Below the pieces are notes generated by a model. The model was given only the letters and a program-made list of their open reading frames with translations, was not told where the DNA came from and did not search any database. A stretch of DNA of 64,000 bases, taken from positions 3,472,001-3,536,000 of the forward strand of contig NZ_JAUCES010000005.1 of NCBI RefSeq assembly GCF_030348825.1, in the 5' to 3' direction. How positions within the stretch are numbered: the first letter of the stretch is position 1; each line of letters starts with the position of its first letter. Below are positions 26,957 to 35,496 of this stretch, in pieces. Source of the DNA: Fictibacillus sp. b24 (GTDB lineage Bacteria > Bacillota > Bacilli > Bacillales > Fictibacillaceae). The position numbers were made by a program, and so were the translations under genes.

Positions 26957-26969
26957 TTCATTTCTCCTT

Positions 26970-27440
26970 TTATAATGACTCTCTATTTTTTATTTCGATT
27001 AATAACCTTTCACAACCTGCTGTTACGAGGTCATAAACTTCTTGAAAGTTACCCGTAAAATATGGATCTGGAACATCTTCATACTCATTTTCAGGTACAA
27101 AATCCAAGAGCCTAGCGATCATCCCTGTCTTTGATTGGCCAGCCATCTTATGCATATTGCCAATGTTTTCAGCGTCCATACCGATAATATAATCATATTG
27201 AGTAAGATCATTTGTTTTAACCTGACGAGCTGTTTGACCTTCATATGAGATCTGGTTTTCTTTTAAAATGTTCCTTGTTCCTTCATGAGGTGGTTCACCA
27301 ACATGCCAGTTTCCTGTTCCGGCAGAGTCGATTGAAATGAATTCAGATAGTCCTTCTCTTTTTACAATATCTCGAAAAACAGCTTCTGCCATCGGAGAGC
27401 GACATATGTTGCCCAAGCAAACAAAGAGTACTTTAATCAT
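26970..27440 (-). CDS. yfkJ: Low-molecular-weight protein tyrosine phosphatase
   Basis: 156 residues. N-terminal P-loop VCLGNICRSPMAEA (nucleophilic cysteine C8 and arginine C-x5-R-S) and the general-acid loop DVPDPYFTG. Matches YfkJ, which dephosphorylates arginine- or tyrosine-phosphorylated proteins in Bacillus. The start is ATG 27440; a TTG three bases earlier is less likely. Context (yihY/yfkH-like gene nearby) agrees with the yfk region. Confidence 0.92.
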   Translation of the reverse strand: MIKVLFVCLGNICRSPMAEAVFRDIVKREGLSEFISIDSAGTGNWHVGEPPHEGTRNILKENQISYEGQTARQVKTNDLTQYDYIIGMDAENIGNMHKMAGQSKTGMIARLLDFVPENEYEDVPDPYFTGNFQEVYDLVTAGCERLLIEIKNRESL

Positions 27441-27515
27441 CAATCATACCCCTTTCGTCTTACCTTTAAAGGTATAACAATTTCATCCAATAATAAAGGG
27501 ACAATATACACATTA

Positions 27516-27549
27516 AGAAAACCGGGCCTGACCATACCCGGTTTTATTT
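27516..27549. terminator. Orphan terminator-like hairpin
   Basis: AAAACCGGGC-CTGACCAT-ACCCGGTTTTATTT. It sits upstream of yfkJ and downstream of no plus-strand gene. Its arms resemble those of the IS-split hairpin at 22182. Confidence 0.75.
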
Positions 27550-27717
27550 GTTCTTTAATTATGCAGTTTTGGTATTAATACATTGTTTTAATAAAGGTAA
27601 AATTCACTCGAATAGTCAGCATCCTATGATTAAATGAAATCACTGCTTACTTTGGTATGGGCTTTATGGGCTTTATATGTAGTCTTTTCAACCCTCTGCT
27701 TTTTCACTTCACTGACA

Positions 27718-27847
27718 AGTTGATTGGAGTGCAAGATGCGAGACTCCTGCGGGACAGGCGGGCAGGTGAGACACTTAAGAGTGAAACGTACGAATGTGGC
27801 TCACCGCCTGCCCCGCGGAAAGCGAGCATCTGGAACGGAAATCAACT
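27718..27847 (+). repeat. Dispersed palindromic repeat, copy 4
   Basis: 130 bp from AGTTGATT to AATCAACT, near consensus, with variant CTTAAGAGTGAAACG in the loop region. Fills the space downstream of livF. Confidence 0.92.
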
Positions 27848-27889
27848 ACTTTCTAAAGCAACAAAGAATACGAAAACAGCCTTTTGAAA

Positions 27890-28597
27890 TTAAGCCAGAT
27901 AAGCTTCTCGAACAGACTCATTTGTAATGAGTTCATTTCCTTGACCTGCCATCACGATTTCACCAGTTTGGAGAACATATCCACGATGAGCGATCTGCAA
28001 AGCCTGGAACGCATTCTGTTCCACTAAAAGAATCGTCATGCCTTCTTTATTTAAGTCACTGATAATATCAAAGATTTGTTCCACAATTACAGGCGCTAAG
28101 CCCATTGAAGGTTCATCTAGCAACAAGAGACGAGGCTTGGACATGAGCGCCCTGCCCATCGCAAGCATCTGCTGCTCACCACCGCTCATTGTTCCTCCCT
28201 TTTGAGTTAAACGCTCTTTTAATCTTGGAAAGTAATCAAAGACCTGTTCCATTCGTTCTTTAATGACTTTCTTATCTTTTACAATAAAAGCACCCATCTC
28301 AAGATTTTCTTTTACCGTTAACCTCGGAAAAATTCTTCTGCCTTCAGGAACGTGGGCAATTCCCGTTTGAGCCGTAATATGAGCAGGCTGTTTAGAGATG
28401 TCTTTTCCTTCATAGATCACTGAACCTGTTTTTGGCAGAACCTGACCGCTGATTGTTTTTAATGTTGTGGATTTCCCTGCACCGTTAGACCCGATTAATG
28501 TAACGATTTCCCCTTTTTCAACAGAGATGCTAATTCCCTTTAGCGCATGAATACCACCGTAAAATGTGTTTACATCTTTTAATTGCAGAATACTCAT
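27890..28597 (-). CDS. livF: Branched-chain amino acid ABC transporter ATPase LivF
   Basis: 235-residue ATPase. Walker A GSNGAGKSTTLKTISG, signature MSGGEQQMLAMGRALM, Walker B LLLLDEPSMGLAP; SMGLAP is typical of LivF. Last gene of the operon livK-livH-livM-livG-livF; 11 bp after livG. Confidence 0.93.
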   Translation of the reverse strand: MSILQLKDVNTFYGGIHALKGISISVEKGEIVTLIGSNGAGKSTTLKTISGQVLPKTGSVIYEGKDISKQPAHITAQTGIAHVPEGRRIFPRLTVKENLEMGAFIVKDKKVIKERMEQVFDYFPRLKERLTQKGGTMSGGEQQMLAMGRALMSKPRLLLLDEPSMGLAPVIVEQIFDIISDLNKEGMTILLVEQNAFQALQIAHRGYVLQTGEIVMAGQGNELITNESVREAYLA

Positions 28598-28608
28598 CGT
28601 TTTCCTCC

Positions 28609-29385
28609 TTACGCTGGTGTTACGGCACTTTTTCCAAGATAAGCTTCAATCACTTTTACATTATTGCGGATTTCGGCAGGCTTTCCTTCAGCAATCTTTT
28701 CACCGTGATCTAATACAAAGATTTGTTCAGAGATCTCCATAACAAGTTTCATATCATGCTCGATTAATACGATCGTTACATCTAGATCTTCCCTCATGCG
28801 GTGAATAAACTCTGTTAGTTCGCGTGTTTCTCTAGGGTTCATTCCAGCTGCTGGTTCATCTAGAAGAAGCAGCTTTGGTTTTGTAGCAAGCGCTCGTGCA
28901 ATTTCCAGCCTGCGCTGTGCCCCATAAGATAAATTTTGAGCATCTTCATTTAAATGCTGAGCCAGACCGACATATTCAAGCCAATGGTAAGCCTCTTCCT
29001 GTGCCAGCTGCTCTTCTTCTCGAACTTTTTTTGTTTGGAATAACGTCCCGACAACTCCTGCTTTAAATTGCTTATGCAAACCTACCATCACATTTTCTAA
29101 AACTGTAATATTTGAAAAAAGACGAATGTTTTGGAAGGTCCGGGCAATTCCGTGTCTCGAAATCTCATGCGGTTTTAATCCGACCAAAGAAGTTGACCCG
29201 AGTTGCACATTCCCTTTATCAGGCTGATAAACCCCTGTTATCAAGTTGAAAAAGGTAGTTTTACCCGCCCCGTTAGGACCGATTACTGCTGTAATGGCGC
29301 CTTTTTCAACTGTCATATCCACTGAATTTACGGCGACAAGACCGCCAAATTGTTTTGTAAGATTGCTAACCGTTAAGATTGACAT
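28609..29385 (-). CDS. livG: Branched-chain amino acid ABC transporter ATPase LivG
   Basis: 258 residues. Walker A GPNGAGKTTFFNLITG, signature LSYGAQRRLEIARAL (LSYG instead of LSGG, usual for LivG), Walker B LLLLDEPAAGMNP, and H-loop LIEHDMKLV. Pairs with LivF on the cytoplasmic face of LivHM. Confidence 0.94.
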   Translation of the reverse strand: MSILTVSNLTKQFGGLVAVNSVDMTVEKGAITAVIGPNGAGKTTFFNLITGVYQPDKGNVQLGSTSLVGLKPHEISRHGIARTFQNIRLFSNITVLENVMVGLHKQFKAGVVGTLFQTKKVREEEQLAQEEAYHWLEYVGLAQHLNEDAQNLSYGAQRRLEIARALATKPKLLLLDEPAAGMNPRETRELTEFIHRMREDLDVTIVLIEHDMKLVMEISEQIFVLDHGEKIAEGKPAEIRNNVKVIEAYLGKSAVTPA

Positions 29386-29400
29386 GTTTATATCGCCCCC

Positions 29401-30690
29401 TTAAGCCTGAAAACCTTTGTCAGGTTCCACCGTGATCTTTTCTTTTCTATGCTTTTTCGAACCCTCTTTAAGTGATTCCTCATCAAACACAGGGTTTTTA
29501 GCAGGGATTAATCCTTGAGGGCGATAGATAGCAAATATAATTAGAATCGCACCAAAGATAAATCGCTGCATTTTGGCTGGAGCTAGTGCCTCAGGGAAAC
29601 TGATAACACCATCCAGACTCAATTGATTTAAATAATTTGTTACTTCAGTAAGCACCTGCAGATTGAGTATCGTAATTACAGCCGCACCTAGGATGACACC
29701 TGGTACACTGCCCATTCCTCCTAAAATAACCATTACAAGGATGGTGATGGACTCTAGCAATGTGAAGCTTGTAGGGTCAACAAACGTCTGCTTCGCCGCA
29801 AACACAACCCCCATCATTCCTGAAAAAGATGCCCCTATTGCAAATGCTAATAGCTTCGTCCGCACGAGATGTATGCCCACTGATTGGGCAGCAATTTCGT
29901 TCTCTCTTACCGCTTTCCAAGAACGGCCGATTTTAGAAAACTCAAATCTTCTAACAGCCAAAATGACGAAGAACAAGATGGCAAGAACGATATAGTAGAA
30001 TTGATTTGGATAAACAAACTGATACCCGAATATTTCTGGCGGTTTAACAGACGCTAAGCCCATTGCTCCGTTTGTAATATTTACAGGCTTATCAAGGTTG
30101 TTGAAAACGATTCTGATAATCTCTCCAAAACCAAGCGTAACGATAGCCAGATAGTCTCCTTTTACACGAAGTACAGGTATTCCTAGTAAGACTCCGAAAA
30201 GTGCAGCGACAAAACATCCTATTAATATAAAGATCCAAAAGCTTTCACCTGATAAAGGAAACGTTCCGAAAGGCATAAAGTTAGCAGCTTGTCCTGTTGC
30301 GAAAATCCCATACGTATAAGCTCCAATCGCAAAGAAAGCGACGAATCCGAGATCCAACAAACCTGCTAATCCGACTACAATGTTAAGTCCCAAGGCCATC
30401 GCCACATAAATTCCAACTACTGTAGCAACTTCCATGTAAGATTGATAGCCTGGTCCTGTACTAGAAACAAAGGGAATGACTCCAATCAGTACAATCCCGG
30501 CGATCAGCCATTTTAGGCGGTCTGGCAATTCTGTATAGTACAGAATCAATAATGAGAATAGAAGCAAAAGAAAAGCTGTAACTGAGGCTTGAGCAAGATA
30601 CAGGCTCAACGAAGTTACCAATACATAAAGGACGAGCAGAATAATTTGTGCCAGCTTGTTGCCTTTTAATTTACTTGTCAGCTTTTGCAT
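29401..30690 (-). CDS. livM: Branched-chain amino acid ABC permease LivM
   Basis: 429 residues with about ten helices. GLNIVVGLAGLLDLGFVAFFAIGAYTYG and GDYLAIVTLGFGEIIRIVFNN are hallmarks; the EAA-like loop is GRSWKAVRENEIAAQSVGI. A longer N-terminal membrane part than E. coli LivM. Ends with a charged cytoplasmic tail. Confidence 0.92.
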   Translation of the reverse strand: MQKLTSKLKGNKLAQIILLVLYVLVTSLSLYLAQASVTAFLLLLFSLLILYYTELPDRLKWLIAGIVLIGVIPFVSSTGPGYQSYMEVATVVGIYVAMALGLNIVVGLAGLLDLGFVAFFAIGAYTYGIFATGQAANFMPFGTFPLSGESFWIFILIGCFVAALFGVLLGIPVLRVKGDYLAIVTLGFGEIIRIVFNNLDKPVNITNGAMGLASVKPPEIFGYQFVYPNQFYYIVLAILFFVILAVRRFEFSKIGRSWKAVRENEIAAQSVGIHLVRTKLLAFAIGASFSGMMGVVFAAKQTFVDPTSFTLLESITILVMVILGGMGSVPGVILGAAVITILNLQVLTEVTNYLNQLSLDGVISFPEALAPAKMQRFIFGAILIIFAIYRPQGLIPAKNPVFDEESLKEGSKKHRKEKITVEPDKGFQA

Positions 30691-30700
30691 GGCTCTTCAC

Positions 30701-31687
30701 CTACACTTTCTCAGTAACTGCTTTGCCAAACAGTCCTTCTGGTTTAAAAATCAATACGATAATTAAGATTGCAAATGCAAATACATCTTTATACTCAGCC
30801 CCAAAGATGCCGCCTGTTAATATCTGCAGATTTGCTGCTGCAAACATTTCTAAAATACCTAACATAAGTCCGCCAGCCATAGCACCACGAATATTTCCAA
30901 TCCCTCCGAGTACAGCGGCCGTAAATGCTTTTAATCCTAATATAAAGCCGATATACGGGTCGATGGTTCCGTACTGAACAGCAAACAGAACGCCTGTCGC
31001 TCCGCCTAATGCTGAACCGATAAAAAAGGTAAGAGAAATGACTTTGTTCACATTAATAGACATGAGAGATGCCGTTTCACGATCTTGAGCTACTGCCCGC
31101 ATCGCCATGCCCCATTTCGTTTTATTAACGAAAAAGTCTAATCCAATCATCATAATGACAACAGCAATGATCAGGATTAATGTTGATGTTTTAAAGAATG
31201 CATCACTGAAGGATGACGAGATACTAGAAAATTTAATAGAAAATTTCTCATTGAACATGGAGGGCCCTGTTAAAATATAGTTTCCTCTTTTGTATTCTGT
31301 AATGAAACGTACGAGATCCTGCAGCAAAAACGAAACACCGATTGCTGAGATCAGCGTAATAAGTTTAGGCGAATTTCTAAGTGGCCTGTACGCCATCCGC
31401 TCAATGCCAACACCCATGAAACCAGTGAGAATCGATGTAACAACAAGCACGAGGATTAAGGCGAGAATGGCAGGCATAGCGGCCAACCAGCCCATTCCTG
31501 TCATCAGGATAAGCATAGCTACCCCTATAAAAGCACCTGTCATAAAAATCTCACCGTGTGCAAAATTGATAAGTTCTAATATTCCATAAACCATCGTATA
31601 ACCAAGAGCAATTACAGCGTAAATGGCACCTAGAGCTATTCCGTCTACAAGTACTTGAGGCAGACTTTGTAAAATTTCAGCTAACAT
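30701..31687 (-). CDS. livH: Branched-chain amino acid ABC permease LivH
   Basis: 328 residues, eight helices. IALGYTMVYGILELINFAHGEIFM and GIERMAYRPLRNSPKL are diagnostic; the coupling loop is WGMAMRAVAQDRETASLMSI. 10 bp upstream of livM, so tightly cotranscribed. Confidence 0.93.
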   Translation of the reverse strand: MLAEILQSLPQVLVDGIALGAIYAVIALGYTMVYGILELINFAHGEIFMTGAFIGVAMLILMTGMGWLAAMPAILALILVLVVTSILTGFMGVGIERMAYRPLRNSPKLITLISAIGVSFLLQDLVRFITEYKRGNYILTGPSMFNEKFSIKFSSISSSFSDAFFKTSTLILIIAVVIMMIGLDFFVNKTKWGMAMRAVAQDRETASLMSINVNKVISLTFFIGSALGGATGVLFAVQYGTIDPYIGFILGLKAFTAAVLGGIGNIRGAMAGGLMLGILEMFAAANLQILTGGIFGAEYKDVFAFAILIIVLIFKPEGLFGKAVTEKV

Positions 31688-31728
31688 AAATATTCCTCTC
31701 TTTCACAACTAGGGAGTATATGTGTAAA

Positions 31729-31772
31729 AAAGAAGAGGGATATGGCCTTTAGGGTCATTCCCTCTCTTGTAA
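31729..31772 (-). terminator. Intra-operon terminator between livK and livH
   Basis: On the minus strand GAGAGGGAATGACCC pairs with GGCCATATCCCTCTTC and is followed by TTTTTT. Partial read-through here would give more binding protein than permease, common in ABC operons. Confidence 0.75.
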
Positions 31773-31780
31773 ACATAGGT

Positions 31781-32977
31781 TTACTTACTGATTTCGCCTT
31801 CTTGAACTCCTGGATATTTAGCTTCACTGAATTTGTAGATGTAAACTTTTGCGAACTTGTTGTCACCGATATCATCAAAGCCGACTTTTGTAACAACACC
31901 TTGGAAGTCTTGAATCTTACGAACTTCTTCTGCAACCTTCTCACGGGATGGAAGATCTCCGTCACTTCCTTCGATCGCTGCCTCTAAACCTTTTAAGAGA
32001 ACGCTCATAGAATCATAGCCGTAAGCTGAGTAGGATTCTACGTTCTTGTTGAACTTCTCTTTGTATTTAGAAGAGAATGCTTGGCCATCTGAAGATTTGC
32101 TAGCGTCAGCTGCAACAGATGTGTAGTATACGTTTTGTACAGCGTCGCCTGCGATTTCAACAAGCGTGGAAGAATCCATTCCGTCTCCGCCCATGAATGG
32201 AATATCAATTCCTTTGTCACGAGCTTGTCGGATCAACTGACCGCCTTCCGTGTACAGTCCGCCAAAGAATACTAAGTCAGGTTTCTTTGACAATACTTGT
32301 GTAAGTACACCATTAAAGTCTTTTTCACCAACAGTGATTCCTTCGTAACCAAGTATTTCAGCTCCAGCATCTTCAGCTGCCTTTTTGAACGCATCTGCAA
32401 GTCCTGTTCCATAAGCTGTTTTGTCCTGGATAACGAAGATTTTTTTAGCTCCTAATTTATTAATCGCAAAGTCTGCACCTGCAGGACCTTGGAAATCATC
32501 ACGTGCTACGATACGGTTTACGGTTTTAAGACCACGATCTGTTACCTCCGTTGCGGTATTCGCTGGAGAAACCATCGGCACTTTATACTTTTCATAAACT
32601 TCAGATGACGGGATGGATACGCCTGAATTCAAGTGTCCAACTACTCCAAGGATTGATTTATCTGATCCGATAAGCTGTGCGTTGGCAACACCTTTTTTAG
32701 GGTCTGCTTGATCATCATACGGCTGAAGCTGAAGCTTGTACCCTAAGTCTTCAAACTTCTTCTTATTCTCTTCCAATGCAAGTTGTGCGCCTAGCTTAAT
32801 AGATTCACCAAGTGTTGCACTTCCACCAGATAAAGGAGTTTGCGTTGCGATTTTAATTACTTTTCCGCTTCCTCCCCCACTGCCGCCTTCTGATCCTCCA
32901 GAAGCATTACAGCCTGCCAAAAGTCCTAGTGATAATGCAGAAGCTGCTAATACTTTTAACCCTCTCTTAATCCCCAC
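31781..32977 (-). CDS. livK: Branched-chain amino acid ABC substrate-binding lipoprotein
   Basis: 398 residues. Lipoprotein signal VLAASALSLGLLAGC with lipobox LLAGC, a Gly/Ser linker, then the two-lobed Leu/Ile/Val-binding fold (IATQTPLSGGSATLGESIKLGAQLA, GHLNSGVSIPSSEVYEKYKVP, YGYDSMSVLLKGLEAA). Starts at GTG 32977 after AAGGGGG. A moderate match to a CodY box lies upstream near 33059 but I am not confident of it. Confidence 0.93.
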   Translation of the reverse strand: MGIKRGLKVLAASALSLGLLAGCNASGGSEGGSGGGSGKVIKIATQTPLSGGSATLGESIKLGAQLALEENKKKFEDLGYKLQLQPYDDQADPKKGVANAQLIGSDKSILGVVGHLNSGVSIPSSEVYEKYKVPMVSPANTATEVTDRGLKTVNRIVARDDFQGPAGADFAINKLGAKKIFVIQDKTAYGTGLADAFKKAAEDAGAEILGYEGITVGEKDFNGVLTQVLSKKPDLVFFGGLYTEGGQLIRQARDKGIDIPFMGGDGMDSSTLVEIAGDAVQNVYYTSVAADASKSSDGQAFSSKYKEKFNKNVESYSAYGYDSMSVLLKGLEAAIEGSDGDLPSREKVAEEVRKIQDFQGVVTKVGFDDIGDNKFAKVYIYKFSEAKYPGVQEGEISK

Positions 32978-33013
32978 CTAAAATCCCCCTTGTATAAATA
33001 TTTTGATTATTGC

Positions 33014-33033
33014 TACTATTTAAAAAAATAGTA
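33014..33033. promoter_or_regulatory. Inverted repeat upstream of livK
   Basis: TACTATTT-AAAA-AAATAGTA: an 8-bp inverted repeat 37 bp before livK. Could be an operator; regulator unknown. Confidence 0.35.
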
Positions 33034-33165
33034 CATGAATATGAGAGAATAGACAACTAAATTTTAGAAAAAATAGATTATTTATATTAAATTTAAAAGT
33101 TTTCCCTAATATTCAACATATTTCTTTGTTGTTTGATAGGTCTACAACTAAAGTAGGAAGGATGT

Positions 33166-33356
33166 GAATGATTTCCGTTCCAGGCTGCTCGCTTTCCTTG
33201 GTGCAGGCGGTAAGCCACATTCTTAACGTTTCACTCTTAAGTGTCTCACCTGCCCGCCTGTCCCGCAGGACAAGGAAGGCTTCGGCAGCGACACATCGCA
33301 CGAAGAAAATTTGAAGTTTAATTTTCGAGGAGTCTCGCGCCTTGCACTTCAATCAT
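33166..33356 (-). repeat. Dispersed palindromic repeat, copy 5, with internal insert
   Basis: Reverse-orientation copy. After GTCCCGCAGG it holds about 59 extra bases beginning ACAAGGAAGGCTTCGG and ending just before AGGAGTCTCGC. The ends are decayed (AATGATTT, AATCATTA). Sits between livK and YjbQ. Confidence 0.85.
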
Positions 33357-33408
33357 TAATCATTGAAAACAACATTTGAAAACAACAATCTTTTAGAAAA
33401 GAGCGCTT

Positions 33409-33443
33409 AAAAAAGATCCACTGAGATGTTCAGTGAATCTTGA
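33409..33443 (-). terminator. Terminator of the YjbQ gene
   Basis: On the minus strand AAGATTCACTGAAC-AT-CTCAGTGGATCTT is followed by TTTT. Confidence 0.8.
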
Positions 33444-33449
33444 GCAAGT

Positions 33450-33860
33450 TTATTTATTTACAAGAATTTTCACATGATACTTTCGTTTACGAGGTCCGTC
33501 GAACTCACAAAAGTAAACACCTTGCCACGTTCCTAAGAGAAGCTTGCCGTTCTGGATGAATACAACTTGCGATGAACCAACTGTACTTGCCTTTAAATGA
33601 GAAGCTGAATTTCCTTCTGCATGACGATACTTTGGATGTTCCCACGGATACACTTCGTCCAGTCGCATGAGCATATCTGACACAACATCGGGATCTGCAT
33701 TTTCATTGATTGTAATCCCTGCTGTTGTATGCGGACAATATATGTACATAACACCATCGTTCACCCGCTGCTCTTCAAGATAGGCCTGCAGTGTACTCGT
33801 AATTTCATACATTTCATCTCTTTGATGCGTTTGGATCGTAAAAACTTGAGACAATTTCAT
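33450..33860 (-). CDS. YjbQ/UPF0047 family protein
   Basis: 136 residues. Conserved metal-binding pattern: [32 protein letters not shown] and [20 protein letters not shown]. coli YjbQ can replace thiamine-phosphate synthase activity; the true function is not clear. AGGAGGG precedes the ATG. Single-gene unit. Confidence 0.9.
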   Translation of the reverse strand: MKLSQVFTIQTHQRDEMYEITSTLQAYLEEQRVNDGVMYIYCPHTTAGITINENADPDVVSDMLMRLDEVYPWEHPKYRHAEGNSASHLKASTVGSSQVVFIQNGKLLLGTWQGVYFCEFDGPRKRKYHVKILVNK

Positions 33861-34042
33861 CCCTCCTCTATCTTCTTTATTTGATAGCTCGGTATGAAAA
33901 TCCTTTTTAAAATTATAAATCTATTGATATATGGGTGCTAACGTGAATATGTTTCATTTAATAATTTTAAATGTTCGAATCAGATTTTCAAAATTGCGTT
34001 TTGTTCTTTTCAAGTGTACAGAAACATATTTTTGAAGCAAAA

Positions 34043-34080
34043 AAAGAGGAATGACCCACTAGTGGAGTCATTCCTTTTCA
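34043..34080 (-). terminator. Terminator of rsgA
   Basis: AAAAGGAATGACTCCACTAG pairs with its near-perfect reverse complement; the minus strand ends in CTCTTTTTTT. Confidence 0.88.
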
Positions 34081-34087
34081 ATACCTT

Positions 34088-35149
34088 CTATTTCCGGTGA
34101 ACACGCGTACGGTCACCTGCGATTTTTTTCCACTTCGCCCGTTCAGCAAGCGCTAACTTTTGATCTTCTTTTCGCGCAAAGTATGCTAACTCACGTTGTA
34201 ATTTCACATAACTGTTATAGCGGTCTTCGCTAAGCTCACCCGTTTCAATCGCTTCCTGCACTCTGCATCCCGGTTCATTTTGATGAGTACAATCACGGAA
34301 ACGGCATTGTTCTGCAAATCCTTCAACGTCCTGAAAGCTATGACTTAAGCTGTTATCGCCTTCCCACAGCTGCAGTTCTCTCATTCCCGGCGTATCAATT
34401 AAAATCCCTCCGCTATCAAGTACGAGCAGTTCGCGGTGAGTCGTTGTATGCTTCCCTTTGCCATCTTCTTCGCGAATAACATTTGTTTTTAATACCTCTG
34501 ATCCAAATAGTTTGTTCGCAAGCGTTGATTTACCAACACCAGAAGAACCTAAGAGGGCAACTGTTTCTCCTTCCGTGATATAGGAAGAAAGAGCATCTAA
34601 TCCTGCTCCTGTTTCCGCACTTACCGCAAATGTCGGAACACCAAAAGCAATCGTTTCTACTTCATCTATATATTTCTGTATGTCATCACAAATATCCGCT
34701 TTACTCAGTACGATAACAGGAGTTGCACCGCTTTCCCAAGCCATCAATAGATAGCGTTCGAGTCTGCGCAGGTTAAAGTCTTGGTTTAGTGCATTTACTA
34801 AGAAAACAGTATCTACATTAGTCGCTACAATCTGCTCATCTGTGGTGAGTCCAGCTGCTTTTCGAGAAAACTTGCTCTTTCGCGGCAGGATTCCGTGTAC
34901 ATATGCTTTCCCTTCTTGCGGATTGGCCTGAACTGCAACCCAGTCTCCAACCGCTGGGAAGTCATGTCTTCCTGTGGCGTTGAAACGGATTTTCCCAGTA
35001 ATTTCTCCTAGCATTTCACCGTGTTCGGTAAGAACGGTGTACAGCCCTTTATGTTCCACACTAATTCTACCTGGAACAAGATTATGATCTTCATATGCTT
35101 TAAATGATTCTTCAAATGTTTGATTCCAACCTAGTGATTTTAAATTCAA
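34088..35149 (-). CDS. rsgA: Ribosome small-subunit-dependent GTPase RsgA
   Basis: 353 residues. N-terminal OB fold (GRISVEHKGLYTVLT, FPAVGDWVAVQ), then a circularly permuted GTPase: G4 VLSKAD comes before G1 LLGSSGVGKSTLANKLFG, and G3 is DTPGMRELQL. C-terminal zinc site in CRFRDCTHQNEPGC. Matures the 30S subunit. B. subtilis rsgA (yloQ) lies in another locus, so this may be a second, paralogous copy. Confidence 0.92.
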   Translation of the reverse strand: MNLKSLGWNQTFEESFKAYEDHNLVPGRISVEHKGLYTVLTEHGEMLGEITGKIRFNATGRHDFPAVGDWVAVQANPQEGKAYVHGILPRKSKFSRKAAGLTTDEQIVATNVDTVFLVNALNQDFNLRRLERYLLMAWESGATPVIVLSKADICDDIQKYIDEVETIAFGVPTFAVSAETGAGLDALSSYITEGETVALLGSSGVGKSTLANKLFGSEVLKTNVIREEDGKGKHTTTHRELLVLDSGGILIDTPGMRELQLWEGDNSLSHSFQDVEGFAEQCRFRDCTHQNEPGCRVQEAIETGELSEDRYNSYVKLQRELAYFARKEDQKLALAERAKWKKIAGDRTRVHRK

Positions 35150-35189
35150 TGTAATACCCTCCGAATAAATGTTGTCAATTTTTTTATAA

Positions 35190-35225
35190 AAGAAAAAGAA
35201 CCTATCTACTTAGGTTCTTTACAGA
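35190..35225. terminator. Terminator-like hairpin before rsgA
   Basis: AAAGAACCTA-TCTACT-TAGGTTCTTT with A/T tails, 45 bp upstream of rsgA on the minus strand. With the hairpin at 35262 it isolates rsgA from the microprotein gene. Confidence 0.75.
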
Positions 35226-35261
35226 AAGATGGGTTCACAAATACCCCTTCTTCATATAAAA

Positions 35262-35293
35262 AACCATGGCACTGTATGTACAGCCCATGGTTA
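35262..35293 (-). terminator. Terminator of the 26-aa microprotein gene
   Basis: On the minus strand ACCATGGGCTGT-ACAT-ACAGTGCCATGGT is followed by TTTTT. Strong, 40 bp past the microprotein stop. Confidence 0.85.
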
Positions 35294-35331
35294 GATGACA
35301 AATTTAAACGAAGATTTAAGAACGCAAAAAA

Positions 35332-35412
35332 CTATTTGCGTTTCTTCATTGTCCCAATAGGCTGTACATGAAATACACTCTCTGACGTCAATCCATTAAG
35401 TTGTCTCATCAT
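35332..35412 (-). CDS. 26-aa microprotein
   Basis: Reads MMRQLNGLTSESVFHVQPIG then TMKKRK. AAGGAGGG lies 5-6 nt before the first of two tandem ATG codons, and the gene has its own strong terminator (35262). An internal hydrophobic/aromatic patch and a basic C-terminal tail; no membrane helix. I do not recognise a family. Too short to call with certainty, but the signals on both sides make a real gene likely. Confidence 0.55.
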   Translation of the reverse strand: MMRQLNGLTSESVFHVQPIGTMKKRK

Positions 35413-35496
35413 ACATCCCTCCTTGGGTTTCATTAGAATTACTTTACTTCTCAACTATAGCAGTATATGCATAATTTGTAAATAGATGCATATTTT

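Noticed and set aside
33059..33074. CodY box upstream of livK
   Set aside because: Only about 11 of 15 matches in an AT-rich region; not distinct from background.
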